DNA of 5,007 nucleotides from CAZWFW01 sp964633445 (GTDB taxonomy: Archaea; Undinarchaeota; CAZWFW01). Of this stretch, positions 1 through 5,007 are shown one piece after another. The notes under the pieces were generated by a model. The model was given only the letters and a program-made list of their open reading frames with translations. It was not told where the DNA came from and searched no databases. The position numbers and the translations under genes were made by a program. Positions within the stretch are counted from its first letter, which is position 1, and each line of letters starts with the position of its first letter. Location: positions 1-5,007 of the forward strand of contig CAZWFW010000062.1 of assembly GCA_964633445.1 (NCBI GenBank), in the 5' to 3' direction.

Positions 1-46
1 TTTTGTATTTATATCTTCGTTATGGGACATGAGCGAAGGTGGTTAA

Positions 47-355
47 ATGTCTCTTTTCTTACAGAACCTTAGAATTTCATGGTTTGATTATGAGAAGATA
101 AGAAAAATGCGTATTAGAGCTAGTGCTGGGAATATAGGATCTTATGTTGCAGCAATGCCCTATGAATTCTACGACTTACTACTAGTGAACTACCCACCGT
201 TTTTAATGGGTGGCTTCCCCCAGATAAACACGCCACTACGGCTGAGGTCGGGCTGTTCACGAGCCCTGATGCCCCCCATCCCACCTTCCTCAAAGCGAAA
301 GTCTTTTGATAGATGGTATTTTCCCTTAGCGATAATTTTTTATAGATATTCTTAA
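47..355 (+). pseudogene. Short ORF of unknown function, probably interrupted by an IS200/IS605 end
   Basis: An ATG at 47 is preceded by a GGTGG motif at 38-42, a possible archaeal Shine-Dalgarno sequence but set only four bases from the start. The ORF would encode 102 residues. I recognise no family. About the first 46 codons (to 186) read like ordinary protein, with a charged stretch followed by a hydrophobic segment (residues 31-48). From 187 onward the frame runs through the GC-rich IS200/IS605 end on the opposite strand and becomes rich in Pro, Arg and Ser, as expected of a frame open by chance. My reading is a host gene cut by the insertion and continued by accident. A frame ending at the TAA at 44-46 could be the last codons of an upstream gene, but too little is visible to tell. 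It may also not be coding at all. Confidence 0.25.
187..300 (-). mobile_element. Orphan right end of an IS200/IS605-type element (omega-RNA scaffold region)
   Basis: This block is clearly GC-rich against an AT-rich surround. Read on the minus strand it has the layout typical of the DNA downstream of tnpB: a G-rich stretch, a hairpin GGGCT/AGCCC (arms 250-254 and 262-266, 7-nt loop), then GGGGGAAGCC, a terminal hairpin (arms CCACC 194-198 and GGTGG 209-213), and the ending GTAGTTCAC at 187-195. In this family the 3' end of tnpB and the right end are transcribed as the omega RNA scaffold, with the guide taken from DNA just outside the end (here about 164-186, minus strand). I find no TnpB reading frame to its right: no RuvC or zinc-finger motifs, and only short open frames interrupted by stops. 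It is therefore a decayed or solo end. The family call rests on remembered right-end patterns, not on an alignment. Confidence 0.6.
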
Positions 356-518
356 GGTTCTTAAACTTTATCATCTTTTATCCATTTTGCTTGAAATTTC
401 TTAAAATTCTATAAGAAATAATAAACAAGCAGCCTGAAGAAAAAGTTCGAAATTTGTGATAACTTAATAGAAACAAGTAGTTCTTTCCTCTTTGAGTTAC
501 TTCTTACTTTTTAAAAAG
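301..518. other. AT-rich stretch with no gene seen
   Basis: I see no convincing coding frame on either strand. The minus-strand frame through 374-301 is open, but it shows no family signature and is preceded in frame by a stop. If a tnpB once belonged to the IS200/IS605 end at 187-300 it would have lain here, and nothing of it is recognisable. The stretch ends in the palindrome at 505-520. Confidence 0.5.
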
Positions 519-520
519 TA
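505..520. repeat. Perfect 16-bp palindrome
   Basis: TACTTTTTAAAAAGTA is a perfect dyad. Its right half overlaps the start of the MITE-like element at 519. Its last 10 bases (TTAAAAAGTA, 511-520) are nearly repeated as TTAAAAAAGTA at 681-691, on the other side of that element. It could be an operator, or it could be the left copy of a target-site duplication that is palindromic by chance in AT-rich DNA. Confidence 0.4.
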
Positions 521-680
521 CTTGTTGCACAATTATTTAAAAAATCTTGTTTCTTTCTCCTTTTGCCAATCCAAGATATGTGAATTCTTCTTGATATGAG
601 CTCTGAAGAAGCAGTTATAAATGTTTATTTGGAGTTTTAAGGGTTTATGCTGCTGTTTTGCTGAATTATGCAACACAGTA
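519..680 (+). mobile_element. MITE-like, internally deleted relative of the IS5-type element at 4013
   Basis: The two ends form an imperfect inverted repeat: TACTTGTTGCACAATT (519-534) against TACTGTGTTGCATAATT read on the minus strand from 680 to 664, with one gap and one mismatch. The right end shares 13 exact bases (TACTGTGTTGCAT) with 4013-4025, just upstream of the transposase gene. Inside, ATTCTTCTTGAT (584-595) is identical to transposase codons at 4114-4125. AGTTATAAAT (613-622) resembles the transposase stop region AGTTTATAAAT (4963-4973), and ATTTGGAGTTT (627-637) resembles ATTTGGTGAGTTT (4994-5006). These matches fall in the same order and orientation as in the full element. Flanks TTAAAAAG (511-518) and TTAAAAAAG (681-689) may be a target-site duplication with one extra A. 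It has no coding capacity and would have to be mobilised in trans. Confidence 0.55.
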
Positions 681-689
681 TTAAAAAAG

Positions 690-702
690 TATATTTTTAT
701 AT
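690..702 (+). promoter_or_regulatory. TATA-like box for the FIST-HAMP operon
   Basis: TATATTTTTATAT lies 23 bases before the ATG at 726. Archaeal transcription usually starts about 25 bases downstream of the box centre, near 719-722, which would give an almost leaderless mRNA. That fits the lack of a Shine-Dalgarno motif before 726. The box begins ten bases after the end of the MITE-like element, so the BRE position probably lies in or beside inserted DNA. Confidence 0.45.
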
Positions 703-725
703 GTTCTATAATTCATAAAAAACTT

Positions 726-2105
726 ATGAAAGGAAAAGTCGATATTAAAATAGCAGTAATTCTAGGTGTTATAGGTTTTCTAGCGCTTGTTACATTAGGG
801 TACTTTCTTACCAAGGAAAAAGCACCTCCAGAAGAAATAAAAATAGTAAAAAATGTTACTCCTACAACGCCAGTACCTAAAAAAATTGAAACAAAAGCAG
901 CATATGCCTGGAGTACTAACACTGATGAGTCTCTAGCTGCTGAAGAAATAGCAAATACTTTGAAAAATAGATTAACTGAAGAGCCAGATTTCATATTCCT
1001 CTTTGCAACAGTAGACTATGACGTCAACAAATTGATTAATGAGATTAAAAAGCGATTGCCTAACACTAAAATATATGGAGGGACATCATGTCTAGCAGTT
1101 CTAACACCGGATGGTTATATAAAGGGTGAAGCAGGATCTGTAGCAGCGTTGGGGGTGAAATCAAAGGACATAACATTTGGTGTAGGTTATGCAAGTTTGG
1201 ATAACATGACAGCAAGGGAAGCAGGTAGAAAGGCTATTTTAAATGCTATAGCTAACGCAGGAAACCCATCTGGTAAGCCTAAGATAATATTTATGACAGC
1301 GGCGCCAGGACAAGAGGAGGAAATTATTGCAGGTATTGAGGAAGTAGTAGGTTCGGATGTTCCTATTTTTGGAGGTAGTAGTGGAGATAATGATATTTCA
1401 GGAAAATGGAAGCAATTTGCAAATGATAAAGTTCTAAGTAATGGTGTAGCACTTGCTGTAATGTATACAGACCTAACAATAGGTTATGCTTATGAGGCAG
1501 GTTATATCATTACTAAGTATAGAGGTACAATTACAAGGGGAGAAGGAAGAGTTATTTATGAGATAGATGGTAGGCCAGCAGCAGAAGTATATAATGAGTG
1601 GACCAATGGGTTAATAAGTGAGGAACTTGAAAAAGGAGGAAGAGTTTGGGGTATTATCGAGAAAGCCACATTTTATCCAATTGCAAAGGTGTTAACTACT
1701 AAAGAAGGAAAATTATTCTACTTAGCTATGCACCCATTAGCAGTAAATGCTACAGATAAATCAATTAGTGTATTTGCTAATGTAAATACAGGTGACAAAG
1801 TAGCATTGATGATTGGGGATTGGGAAATACTACTTAATAGATTCTATACAACACCAAGATTGGCAATGGCAACTTTTGACATAGAGAGAAATGAGCCAAT
1901 ATTTGCAATCTATACATTCTGTGCAGGCACTATGCTAGTTATTCCAGAGGATGAAAGAGAAAAAATGTCATTACTTATAAAGGAAGCAATAGGTGAAAAT
2001 GTACCATTTGTTGGTACCTTTACCTTCGGTGAACAGGGACATGTTCCAGAGATAGGAAACCTACACGGTAACTTAGTAAACTCAATTGTTATGATAACAT
2101 CATGA
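726..2105 (+). CDS. Membrane-anchored FIST-domain sensor protein
   Basis: The product has 459 residues. An N-terminal KGKVDIK segment is followed by one membrane helix at about 7-28 and a Pro/Thr-rich linker at 33-58. A complete FIST fold follows. The FIST_N part (about 60-250) has FLFATVDYD at 92-100, YGGTSC at 117-122 and PIFGGSSGDN at 213-222. The FIST_C part (about 255-459) has VIYEIDGRPAAEVYNEW at 276-292 and ends with GTFTFGEQGHV (430-440) and HGNLVNSIVMI (447-457). FIST domains are thought to bind small ligands, possibly amino acids, in signal transduction. The positive charge before the helix predicts that the FIST domain lies outside the membrane, which is unusual because most FIST proteins are cytoplasmic. 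I chose the ATG at 726 because a longer frame from 621 would begin inside the MITE-like element, upstream of the TATA box. The stop overlaps the next start (ATGA at 2102-2105), which implies translational coupling. The ligand is unknown. Confidence 0.85.
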   Translation: MKGKVDIKIAVILGVIGFLALVTLGYFLTKEKAPPEEIKIVKNVTPTTPVPKKIETKAAYAWSTNTDESLAAEEIANTLKNRLTEEPDFIFLFATVDYDVNKLINEIKKRLPNTKIYGGTSCLAVLTPDGYIKGEAGSVAALGVKSKDITFGVGYASLDNMTAREAGRKAILNAIANAGNPSGKPKIIFMTAAPGQEEEIIAGIEEVVGSDVPIFGGSSGDNDISGKWKQFANDKVLSNGVALAVMYTDLTIGYAYEAGYIITKYRGTITRGEGRVIYEIDGRPAAEVYNEWTNGLISEELEKGGRVWGIIEKATFYPIAKVLTTKEGKLFYLAMHPLAVNATDKSISVFANVNTGDKVALMIGDWEILLNRFYTTPRLAMATFDIERNEPIFAIYTFCAGTMLVIPEDEREKMSLLIKEAIGENVPFVGTFTFGEQGHVPEIGNLHGNLVNSIVMITS

Positions 2106-2806
2106 AAATTTCTGTCCAATTTCTTTTAATTTTTTTAGTATTGTTTCTAATATTCGGAGGGGTTACTATAGTTTTAATAGGGTTTGAAGAAAAGAATAAC
2201 CTTGAAGAGTTATTTATTAGAAAGGGGATAATACTTGCCAAGCTTTCCTCAAGTGTTATTGAAAGTAGCTATTTGAAAGGATATTGGCCATATAAGATGC
2301 TTGATGGACTTACTACTGATAGAGATGTGCTTTTTTGGTGGATTGTTGATAACACTGGTAGGATAAGGTTAAGTAGTGATAAAAGATATTGGGGACAACA
2401 AATTCAAATAATAACATTTCAGGAGGATATTTACATCAAGGAAGTTAGCTTTGAAGGACATGAAGTTAAGGTTTTTATTTCGAAGCTTCAACTAGAAGGA
2501 GAATCAGAACCCTGGTACCTCTATTTGGGATTATCTACTGAAAGTCTCAGGGAGGTTCAAAAAAGAACAACTATAATGCTACTAGCTAGTTTTGGTCTTT
2601 TTGTAATGCTTGCATACGCACTTTCTCTGATACTTGCTAAAAGAGTAGCAGCCCCTATTTTGGATCTGAGAGATGCTATTAATAAAATAATGGAGGGCAA
2701 CTTTGATATAAAACTCAAGGAAAAAGAAAGAAAAGATGAAATAGGAGAACTCGCAAAGGCTATAGAAGAACTTGCAAAAAGTTTGAAAGTCATGACAAAA
2801 TATTAG
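2102..2806 (+). CDS. Two-transmembrane Cache-like sensor protein ending in a HAMP domain
   Basis: The product has 234 residues. TM1 is at about 6-27. An extracytoplasmic domain follows at about 28-156, with FWWIVDNTGRIRLSSD at 78-93; this resembles the WIVDxxGxI strand pair of Cache/PDC sensor folds. TM2 is at about 157-179. The HAMP domain fills 180-232, with the conserved Pro at 185 and the DEIGELAKAIEEL signature at 212-224. The protein stops right after HAMP: there is no histidine kinase, methyl-accepting, GGDEF or other output domain, although HAMP normally passes a signal to one. The start codon lies in the FIST stop, and no Shine-Dalgarno motif is visible, so translation is probably coupled to FIST. 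I infer that FIST and this protein form a receptor pair whose output is a separate protein or the HAMP coil itself. A stop (TAG at 2804-2806) with further in-frame stops soon after argues against a recently lost domain just downstream. HAMP is well supported; Cache is tentative. Confidence 0.8.
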   Translation: MKISVQFLLIFLVLFLIFGGVTIVLIGFEEKNNLEELFIRKGIILAKLSSSVIESSYLKGYWPYKMLDGLTTDRDVLFWWIVDNTGRIRLSSDKRYWGQQIQIITFQEDIYIKEVSFEGHEVKVFISKLQLEGESEPWYLYLGLSTESLREVQKRTTIMLLASFGLFVMLAYALSLILAKRVAAPILDLRDAINKIMEGNFDIKLKEKERKDEIGELAKAIEELAKSLKVMTKY

Positions 2807-2814
2807 TTTGAATC

Positions 2815-2826
2815 AAATTATATTTA
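2815..2826 (+). promoter_or_regulatory. TATA-like box before the HD phosphohydrolase gene
   Basis: AAATTATATTTA lies 27 bases before the TTG at 2854 and 8 bases before the ATG at 2835. A start about 25 bases past the box centre (near 2845) would leave the TTG as the first usable start, with a leader of about nine bases. It could equally be ordinary AT-rich intergenic DNA inside a longer operon. Confidence 0.3.
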
Positions 2827-2853
2827 GTTTTACTATGCTAACAAAAAGAATGT

Positions 2854-3351
2854 TTGGAAATTTTAAAGCAAGAAAAATGTCCAGTTAGAATTATTGAGCA
2901 TTGTAAAGCAGTAGCATGGCTCTCAAGAAAAATTGCAAGAAGACTTAAAGAACAGGGAGCTAATGTTGATTTAAGGCTTGTAGAGGTAGGAGCATTGCTT
3001 CATGATATAGGAAGAAGTAAAACCCATGGCGTTGAGCACGGAATTGTTGGGGCTAAAATTTTAAGGAAAAGAGGCGTTGATGAAAGAGTTATTAAAATTG
3101 TTGAAAAGCATGTAGGGTCGGGAATAAGTAAAAAGGAAGCGAAGAATGCGGGTTTGCCTGAAAAAGATTATATTCCTGAGAGTGTTGAGGAAAAGATTGT
3201 TTGTTATGCAGATTGCTTAATTGATGAAACTGAAGGGATTAGTTTTGAGGAAGCTCTGGAAAGGTTTGAGGAATGGTATGAAAAAGGGATAATTAATAAA
3301 GATGCCCTTAAAAGATTAAAAAAGTTGAGAAGTAGGCTCAACTATCCATAA
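2854..3351 (+). CDS. HD-domain metal-dependent phosphohydrolase, archaeal TIGR00295-like
   Basis: The product has 165 residues from a TTG start. The HD metal-binding residues are all present: His16 in IIEHCKAVA, the His50-Asp51 doublet in GALLHDIGRSKTHGVEHG, His58 and His62, His86 in KHVGSG, and Asp120 in CYADCLID. HD proteins hydrolyse phosphoester bonds, often in nucleotides, using divalent metals. This small stand-alone type occurs widely in archaea and its substrate is not established. TTG is the only plausible start in this frame, because a TAA lies just upstream at 2839-2841. An ATG at 2835 is out of frame by one base across the A-run at 2843-2847. Removing one A there would give a start MLTKECLEILKQ, which looks like the usual family N-terminus. 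The gene lies 47 bases after the HAMP gene on the same strand and may be co-transcribed. A link to a second-messenger pathway fed by the sensor pair is conceivable but not shown. Confidence 0.85.
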   Translation: MEILKQEKCPVRIIEHCKAVAWLSRKIARRLKEQGANVDLRLVEVGALLHDIGRSKTHGVEHGIVGAKILRKRGVDERVIKIVEKHVGSGISKKEAKNAGLPEKDYIPESVEEKIVCYADCLIDETEGISFEEALERFEEWYEKGIINKDALKRLKKLRSRLNYP

Positions 3352-3404
3352 CGTTTTGTTATGTTAAGCTAATATTAACTCGAAAACTTAACAATTCGTT
3401 AAGT
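3347..3404. repeat. Cluster of three short palindromes after the HD gene
   Basis: Three inverted repeats follow one another: CATAAC/GTTATG (3347-3352 and 3358-3363, 5-nt loop, spanning the HD stop codon), GTTAA/TTAAC (3363-3367 and 3375-3379), and ACTTAAC/GTTAAGT (3386-3392 and 3398-3404, 5-nt loop). All are AT-rich, so RNA hairpins would be weak. They could mark the 3' end or processing site of the HD transcript, or be repeated binding sites built on a TTAAG/CTTAA half-site. No strong T-tract terminator is visible. Confidence 0.4.
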
Positions 3405-3554
3405 GATACTGTCCAAAATAACTCCAATAATTATAATAAAACTCAAAACAATTTAAGCATAAATTGCCAATTACCAAGTCTTGATTAATATTGCAAAGAG
3501 AATCCACCTATGCTTCAAATAGCCAAAAATAAAGCTCTCCTCAAAGATCGTTAT
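3405..3554. other. AT-rich intergenic stretch with no gene seen
   Basis: This stretch lies between the palindromes after the HD gene and the amber-separated minus-strand frame. Short minus-strand frames here contain stops every few codons. If the frame at 3555-3710 is a gene remnant, further decayed sequence from the same source could be here, but I cannot recognise it. Confidence 0.4.
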
Positions 3555-3710
3555 TTAGCGAACTTCATTTGTAGCATTAATTGCGTATAGCCAAATAAAT
3601 TCTCTTGCCATTTTTGTCTCATCAACTATTATATCTAAATTCCTTTCTTTTCCTTGCGAAATTAAATGTTCTGAAAATTTTGGATACAAATTTAGATTTT
3701 GAGAAATATG
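3555..3710 (-). pseudogene. 51-codon in-frame continuation beyond an amber codon, possibly a decayed gene 3' part
   Basis: On the minus strand the frame of the 83-residue ORF continues past its TAG (3711-3713) for 51 sense codons to a TAA at 3555-3557. The residues look protein-like: residues 9-24 include YPKFSEHLISQGKERN, followed by LDIIVDETKMAREF (25-38) and a WLYAINATNEV tail. The VDET followed by WLYAI pattern faintly recalls the strand around the first catalytic Asp of some DDE transposases, but it is too short to assign. It may be the lost C-terminal part of the 83-residue gene, a transposase relic that happens to share the frame, or a readthrough product. Fifty-one stop-free codons in such AT-rich DNA are unlikely but not impossible by chance. 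No start codon with clear signals lies within it. Confidence 0.35.
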
Positions 3711-3962
3711 CTAAAGTTGACCTGTATATATCCTTGCTAAAATAAATCTTGAAACTATACCAACAAATCCTTTGTTTTTAGAAAGTAAGTTACAAAGTTT
3801 AATTGCATCATCTTTGGACAAATCCCTAGTGTTTGAAGGTAAACCTAATTTTGTTAGCGCATCTTGAATTATTTTTTTAGCTGAGTCTTCCCCTAAACCT
3901 TCAGCGTATATTTTCACTAGCTTTTCTACAGAAACTCTTCTGTTTCTTGATTCTTCACTCAT
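3711..3962 (-). CDS. Small helical protein of unknown function (83 residues)
   Basis: I do not recognise a named family. The sequence reads as a compact, mostly alpha-helical soluble domain with no membrane segment or signal peptide. It has a charged start (SEESRNRRVSVEKL), helix-forming repeats at 12-38, the segment LSKDDAIKLCNLLSKNKGFVG at 48-68 and a hydrophobic end (IVSRFILARIYTGQL). The segment from 48 to 76 is strongly reminiscent of conserved small domains in archaeal proteins, so I judge the gene real. The ATG at 3962-3960 is the first start in the frame and has a TATA-like box at a suitable distance upstream. The gene is convergent with the HD gene and divergent from the transposase, whose element begins only 50 bases upstream of this start. 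Its frame continues past the TAG stop, so it may be a truncated form of a protein of about 135 residues. Confidence 0.6.
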   Translation of the reverse strand: MSEESRNRRVSVEKLVKIYAEGLGEDSAKKIIQDALTKLGLPSNTRDLSKDDAIKLCNLLSKNKGFVGIVSRFILARIYTGQL

Positions 3963-3982
3963 TATCTAAACTCTTTATTATC

Positions 3983-4007
3983 GAATTATAATATTAAATT
4001 TTATAAA
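3983..4007 (-). promoter_or_regulatory. TATA-like promoter of the small minus-strand gene
   Basis: Read on the minus strand, TTTATAAAA (4007-3999) lies 36 bases before the ATG at 3962, followed by TATAATTC (3990-3983). A start about 25 bases past the first box gives a leader of roughly 15 bases with no clear Shine-Dalgarno motif. The IS end at 4013 abuts the BRE position. TATAATTC also occurs before the FIST start (707-714). Confidence 0.4.
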
Positions 4008-4027
4008 GTAGATACTGTGTTGCATTT

Positions 4028-4044
4028 TTAAGTCAAAAACTTAA
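4028..4044. repeat. Small inverted repeat inside the IS left end
   Basis: TTAAGT (4028-4033) and ACTTAA (4039-4044) pair across a 5-nt loop between the terminal repeat and the transposase start. It may be a subterminal transposase-binding site or a hairpin that limits transposase expression; both are guesses. The motif resembles the ACTTAAC/GTTAAGT palindrome at 3386-3404. Confidence 0.35.
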
Positions 4045-4065
4045 GCAATTTATACTGGAATATCC

Positions 4066-4971
4066 ATGAGAGACTGGAGAAAAGTTAATGACAACCTTGT
4101 CAAACGCGGTTTTATTCTTCTTGATTTTTCTTTCCTGGATAGATGGGATGAAGAGCTTGCGCTAACGAACAAACCAAAGGCTTCTGTAAAAGGGCCAAAG
4201 TTCAAGTATCCAAATGCATTATTCTACTTAGCGGCATTCCTAAACACGCTAATAGGCTTCAGGCAAGTTGAAGGTGTGTTGCAAGGGCTCAGCAAGCTAA
4301 GAAAATTCAGAGTTCCTGATTACACAACAATATTCAGAAGGGTAAGGAGATTAAAGCTGAAATTAAATGCAAGCAAGCTCAAAGATGGTTTCATCGTTGC
4401 GATAGATTCTTCAGGCATAAAAGTTACGAATAGAGGGGAATGGTTAAGGAAAGTAGGCAAAAAGAAGAGAAGGGGTTGGATAAAGATGCATGTAGCTGTT
4501 GATGTTAGGAAAAAGAGATTGCTTGCTCTAAGAGTTACTGATGAAAAACAAGAGGATAACTCAGAGTTTAAAAACCTTTTGAGTAGGGTTTTGGAAGCGG
4601 GGAAGCCCTCCAAAGTATTGGCAGACTCTGCTTACGACTCCAGAGAAAACTTTAACTTATTGGCTAGCCTTGGCATAGTTCCGGGAATAAAGCCTAGAAA
4701 AGTTGAGATTCCTAAGGGCTTAAGGAAAAGAAAAAGGCTTGGAGTAAAGGCTAGAGGAAGCGTGGTAAGAAAAAAGAGTGTTATTGAGTATAGCTTAAAC
4801 CCTAAGGAATGGAAGAGAAAATTAGAGTATGGGGGAAGATGGGTAGCTGAAATATTTTTCTCGGCCTTTAAGCGCATATTTGGGGAGTATGTTAGGGCAA
4901 GGAGGTTTGAGAACATGGTTAATGAGCTTATGATAAAGGCAATGCTCTACAACTTGTTCATTAGTTTATAA
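4066..4971 (+). CDS. IS5-family DDE transposase (ISC1058-like), apparently intact
   Basis: The product has 301 residues, in the usual range for this archaeal IS5 branch. Order of parts: an N-terminal region with YPNALFYLAAFLNTLIGFRQVEG (48-70) followed by LRKFRVPDYTTIFRRVRRL (78-96), which recall the DUF4096-like/helix-turn-helix part of such enzymes; then the RNase H-like catalytic core. The proposed catalytic triad is Asp114 in VAIDSSGIK, Asp187 in VLADSAYDSREN, and Glu262 in RWVAEIFFSAFKRIFGE. A very basic insertion at 205-240 lies between the second Asp and the Glu. The enzyme would cut and rejoin element ends at its terminal repeats. The start ATG lacks a clear Shine-Dalgarno motif; the frame stays open to the TAA at 4969-4971 with no frameshift. 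It could also act in trans on the MITE-like element at 519-680. Confidence 0.9.
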   Translation: MRDWRKVNDNLVKRGFILLDFSFLDRWDEELALTNKPKASVKGPKFKYPNALFYLAAFLNTLIGFRQVEGVLQGLSKLRKFRVPDYTTIFRRVRRLKLKLNASKLKDGFIVAIDSSGIKVTNRGEWLRKVGKKKRRGWIKMHVAVDVRKKRLLALRVTDEKQEDNSEFKNLLSRVLEAGKPSKVLADSAYDSRENFNLLASLGIVPGIKPRKVEIPKGLRKRKRLGVKARGSVVRKKSVIEYSLNPKEWKRKLEYGGRWVAEIFFSAFKRIFGEYVRARRFENMVNELMIKAMLYNLFISL

Positions 4972-5007
4972 ATCCGCAAATCGAAGAATGGGGATTTGGT
5001 GAGTTTG

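Larger units (their letters stand above)
4013..5007 (+). mobile_element. IS5-family insertion sequence, right end beyond the window
   Basis: The inferred left terminal repeat starts with TACTGTGTTGCAT (4013-4025), 53 bases before the transposase start. The boundary rests on the same sequence forming the inverted ends of the MITE-like element at 519-680. No matching right repeat occurs in the 36 bases after the transposase stop. By comparison with the MITE-like copy, in which 54 bases run from ATTTGG to the end, the right repeat is expected about 40 bases past the window edge. The target duplication cannot be checked. The transposase is intact, so the element may still be active. Confidence 0.7.

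Noticed and set aside
120..374. Minus-strand frame across the IS200/IS605 end as a tnpB C-terminus
   Set aside because: It has no zinc-finger cysteines, no RuvC motif and an in-frame stop just upstream. The frame is better explained by the GC-rich, stop-poor end sequence.
621..725. Longer FIST reading frame starting at the ATG at 621
   Set aside because: The extra 35 residues are Cys-rich, overlap the MITE-like element and lie upstream of the TATA-like box. The ATG at 726 places the membrane helix at a normal N-terminal position.
2804..2830. Amber readthrough extending the HAMP protein toward an output domain
   Set aside because: A second in-frame TAG follows within seven codons and the sequence between is not domain-like.
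3401..3412. AAGTGATACTGT, nearly repeated as AAGTAGATACTGT at 4006-4018, as the other end of a larger composite element
   Set aside because: Only 12 bases agree and the match stops inside the terminal repeat (CCAAAA instead of GTTGCA). The two copies are also in direct orientation, not inverted.
4977..4998. CAAATC/GATTTG hairpin after the transposase as the IS right end or a terminator
   Set aside because: Only six AT-rich pairs with a 10-nt loop and no following T tract, and it does not match the left terminal repeat.
1..5007. tRNA, rRNA or CRISPR array
   Set aside because: I saw no tRNA-like cloverleaf, no conserved rRNA stretch and no regularly spaced direct repeats on either strand.

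Overview
The window reads as archaeal chromosome. Four points suggest this: an HD-domain phosphohydrolase of a type I know mainly from archaea, AT-rich DNA with TATA-like boxes 35-60 bp before start codons and little Shine-Dalgarno signal, a transposase of the archaeal ISC1058-like kind in the IS5 family, and the right end of an IS200/IS605 element. I cannot name the lineage.

Layout. Positions 1-186 hold a short, apparently interrupted ORF of unknown nature. Positions 187-300 are GC-rich and look like an orphan IS200/IS605 right end (the omega-RNA scaffold region) on the minus strand, with no tnpB left beside it. Positions 301-518 hold no gene, only a 16-bp palindrome at the end. Positions 519-680 look like an internally deleted, MITE-like copy of the IS5-type element found at the other end of the window. 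Next comes the core: a membrane-anchored FIST sensor protein (726-2105) that overlaps by 4 bp a two-transmembrane sensor ending in a HAMP domain (2102-2806), followed by an HD phosphohydrolase (2854-3351). A cluster of three short palindromes follows the HD gene. On the minus strand lies a small helical protein of unknown function (3711-3962); its reading frame continues past an amber codon for another 51 codons (to 3555). The window closes with an IS5-family element whose left end is at about 4013, whose intact transposase is 4066-4971, and whose right end should lie just beyond the window.

How the genes may work together. The FIST and HAMP genes are translationally coupled and probably make one signalling unit: a FIST domain predicted outside the membrane, and a Cache-like/HAMP transmembrane protein with no kinase, methyl-accepting or other output domain. 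Such a pair would need a separate output partner, and this is the most novel-looking part of the window. The HD gene may be co-transcribed but has its own TATA-like box. A 13-bp sequence, which I read as the IS terminal repeat, lies just upstream of the promoters of both the FIST operon and the small minus-strand gene, so mobile-element ends may have shaped the regulation of both.
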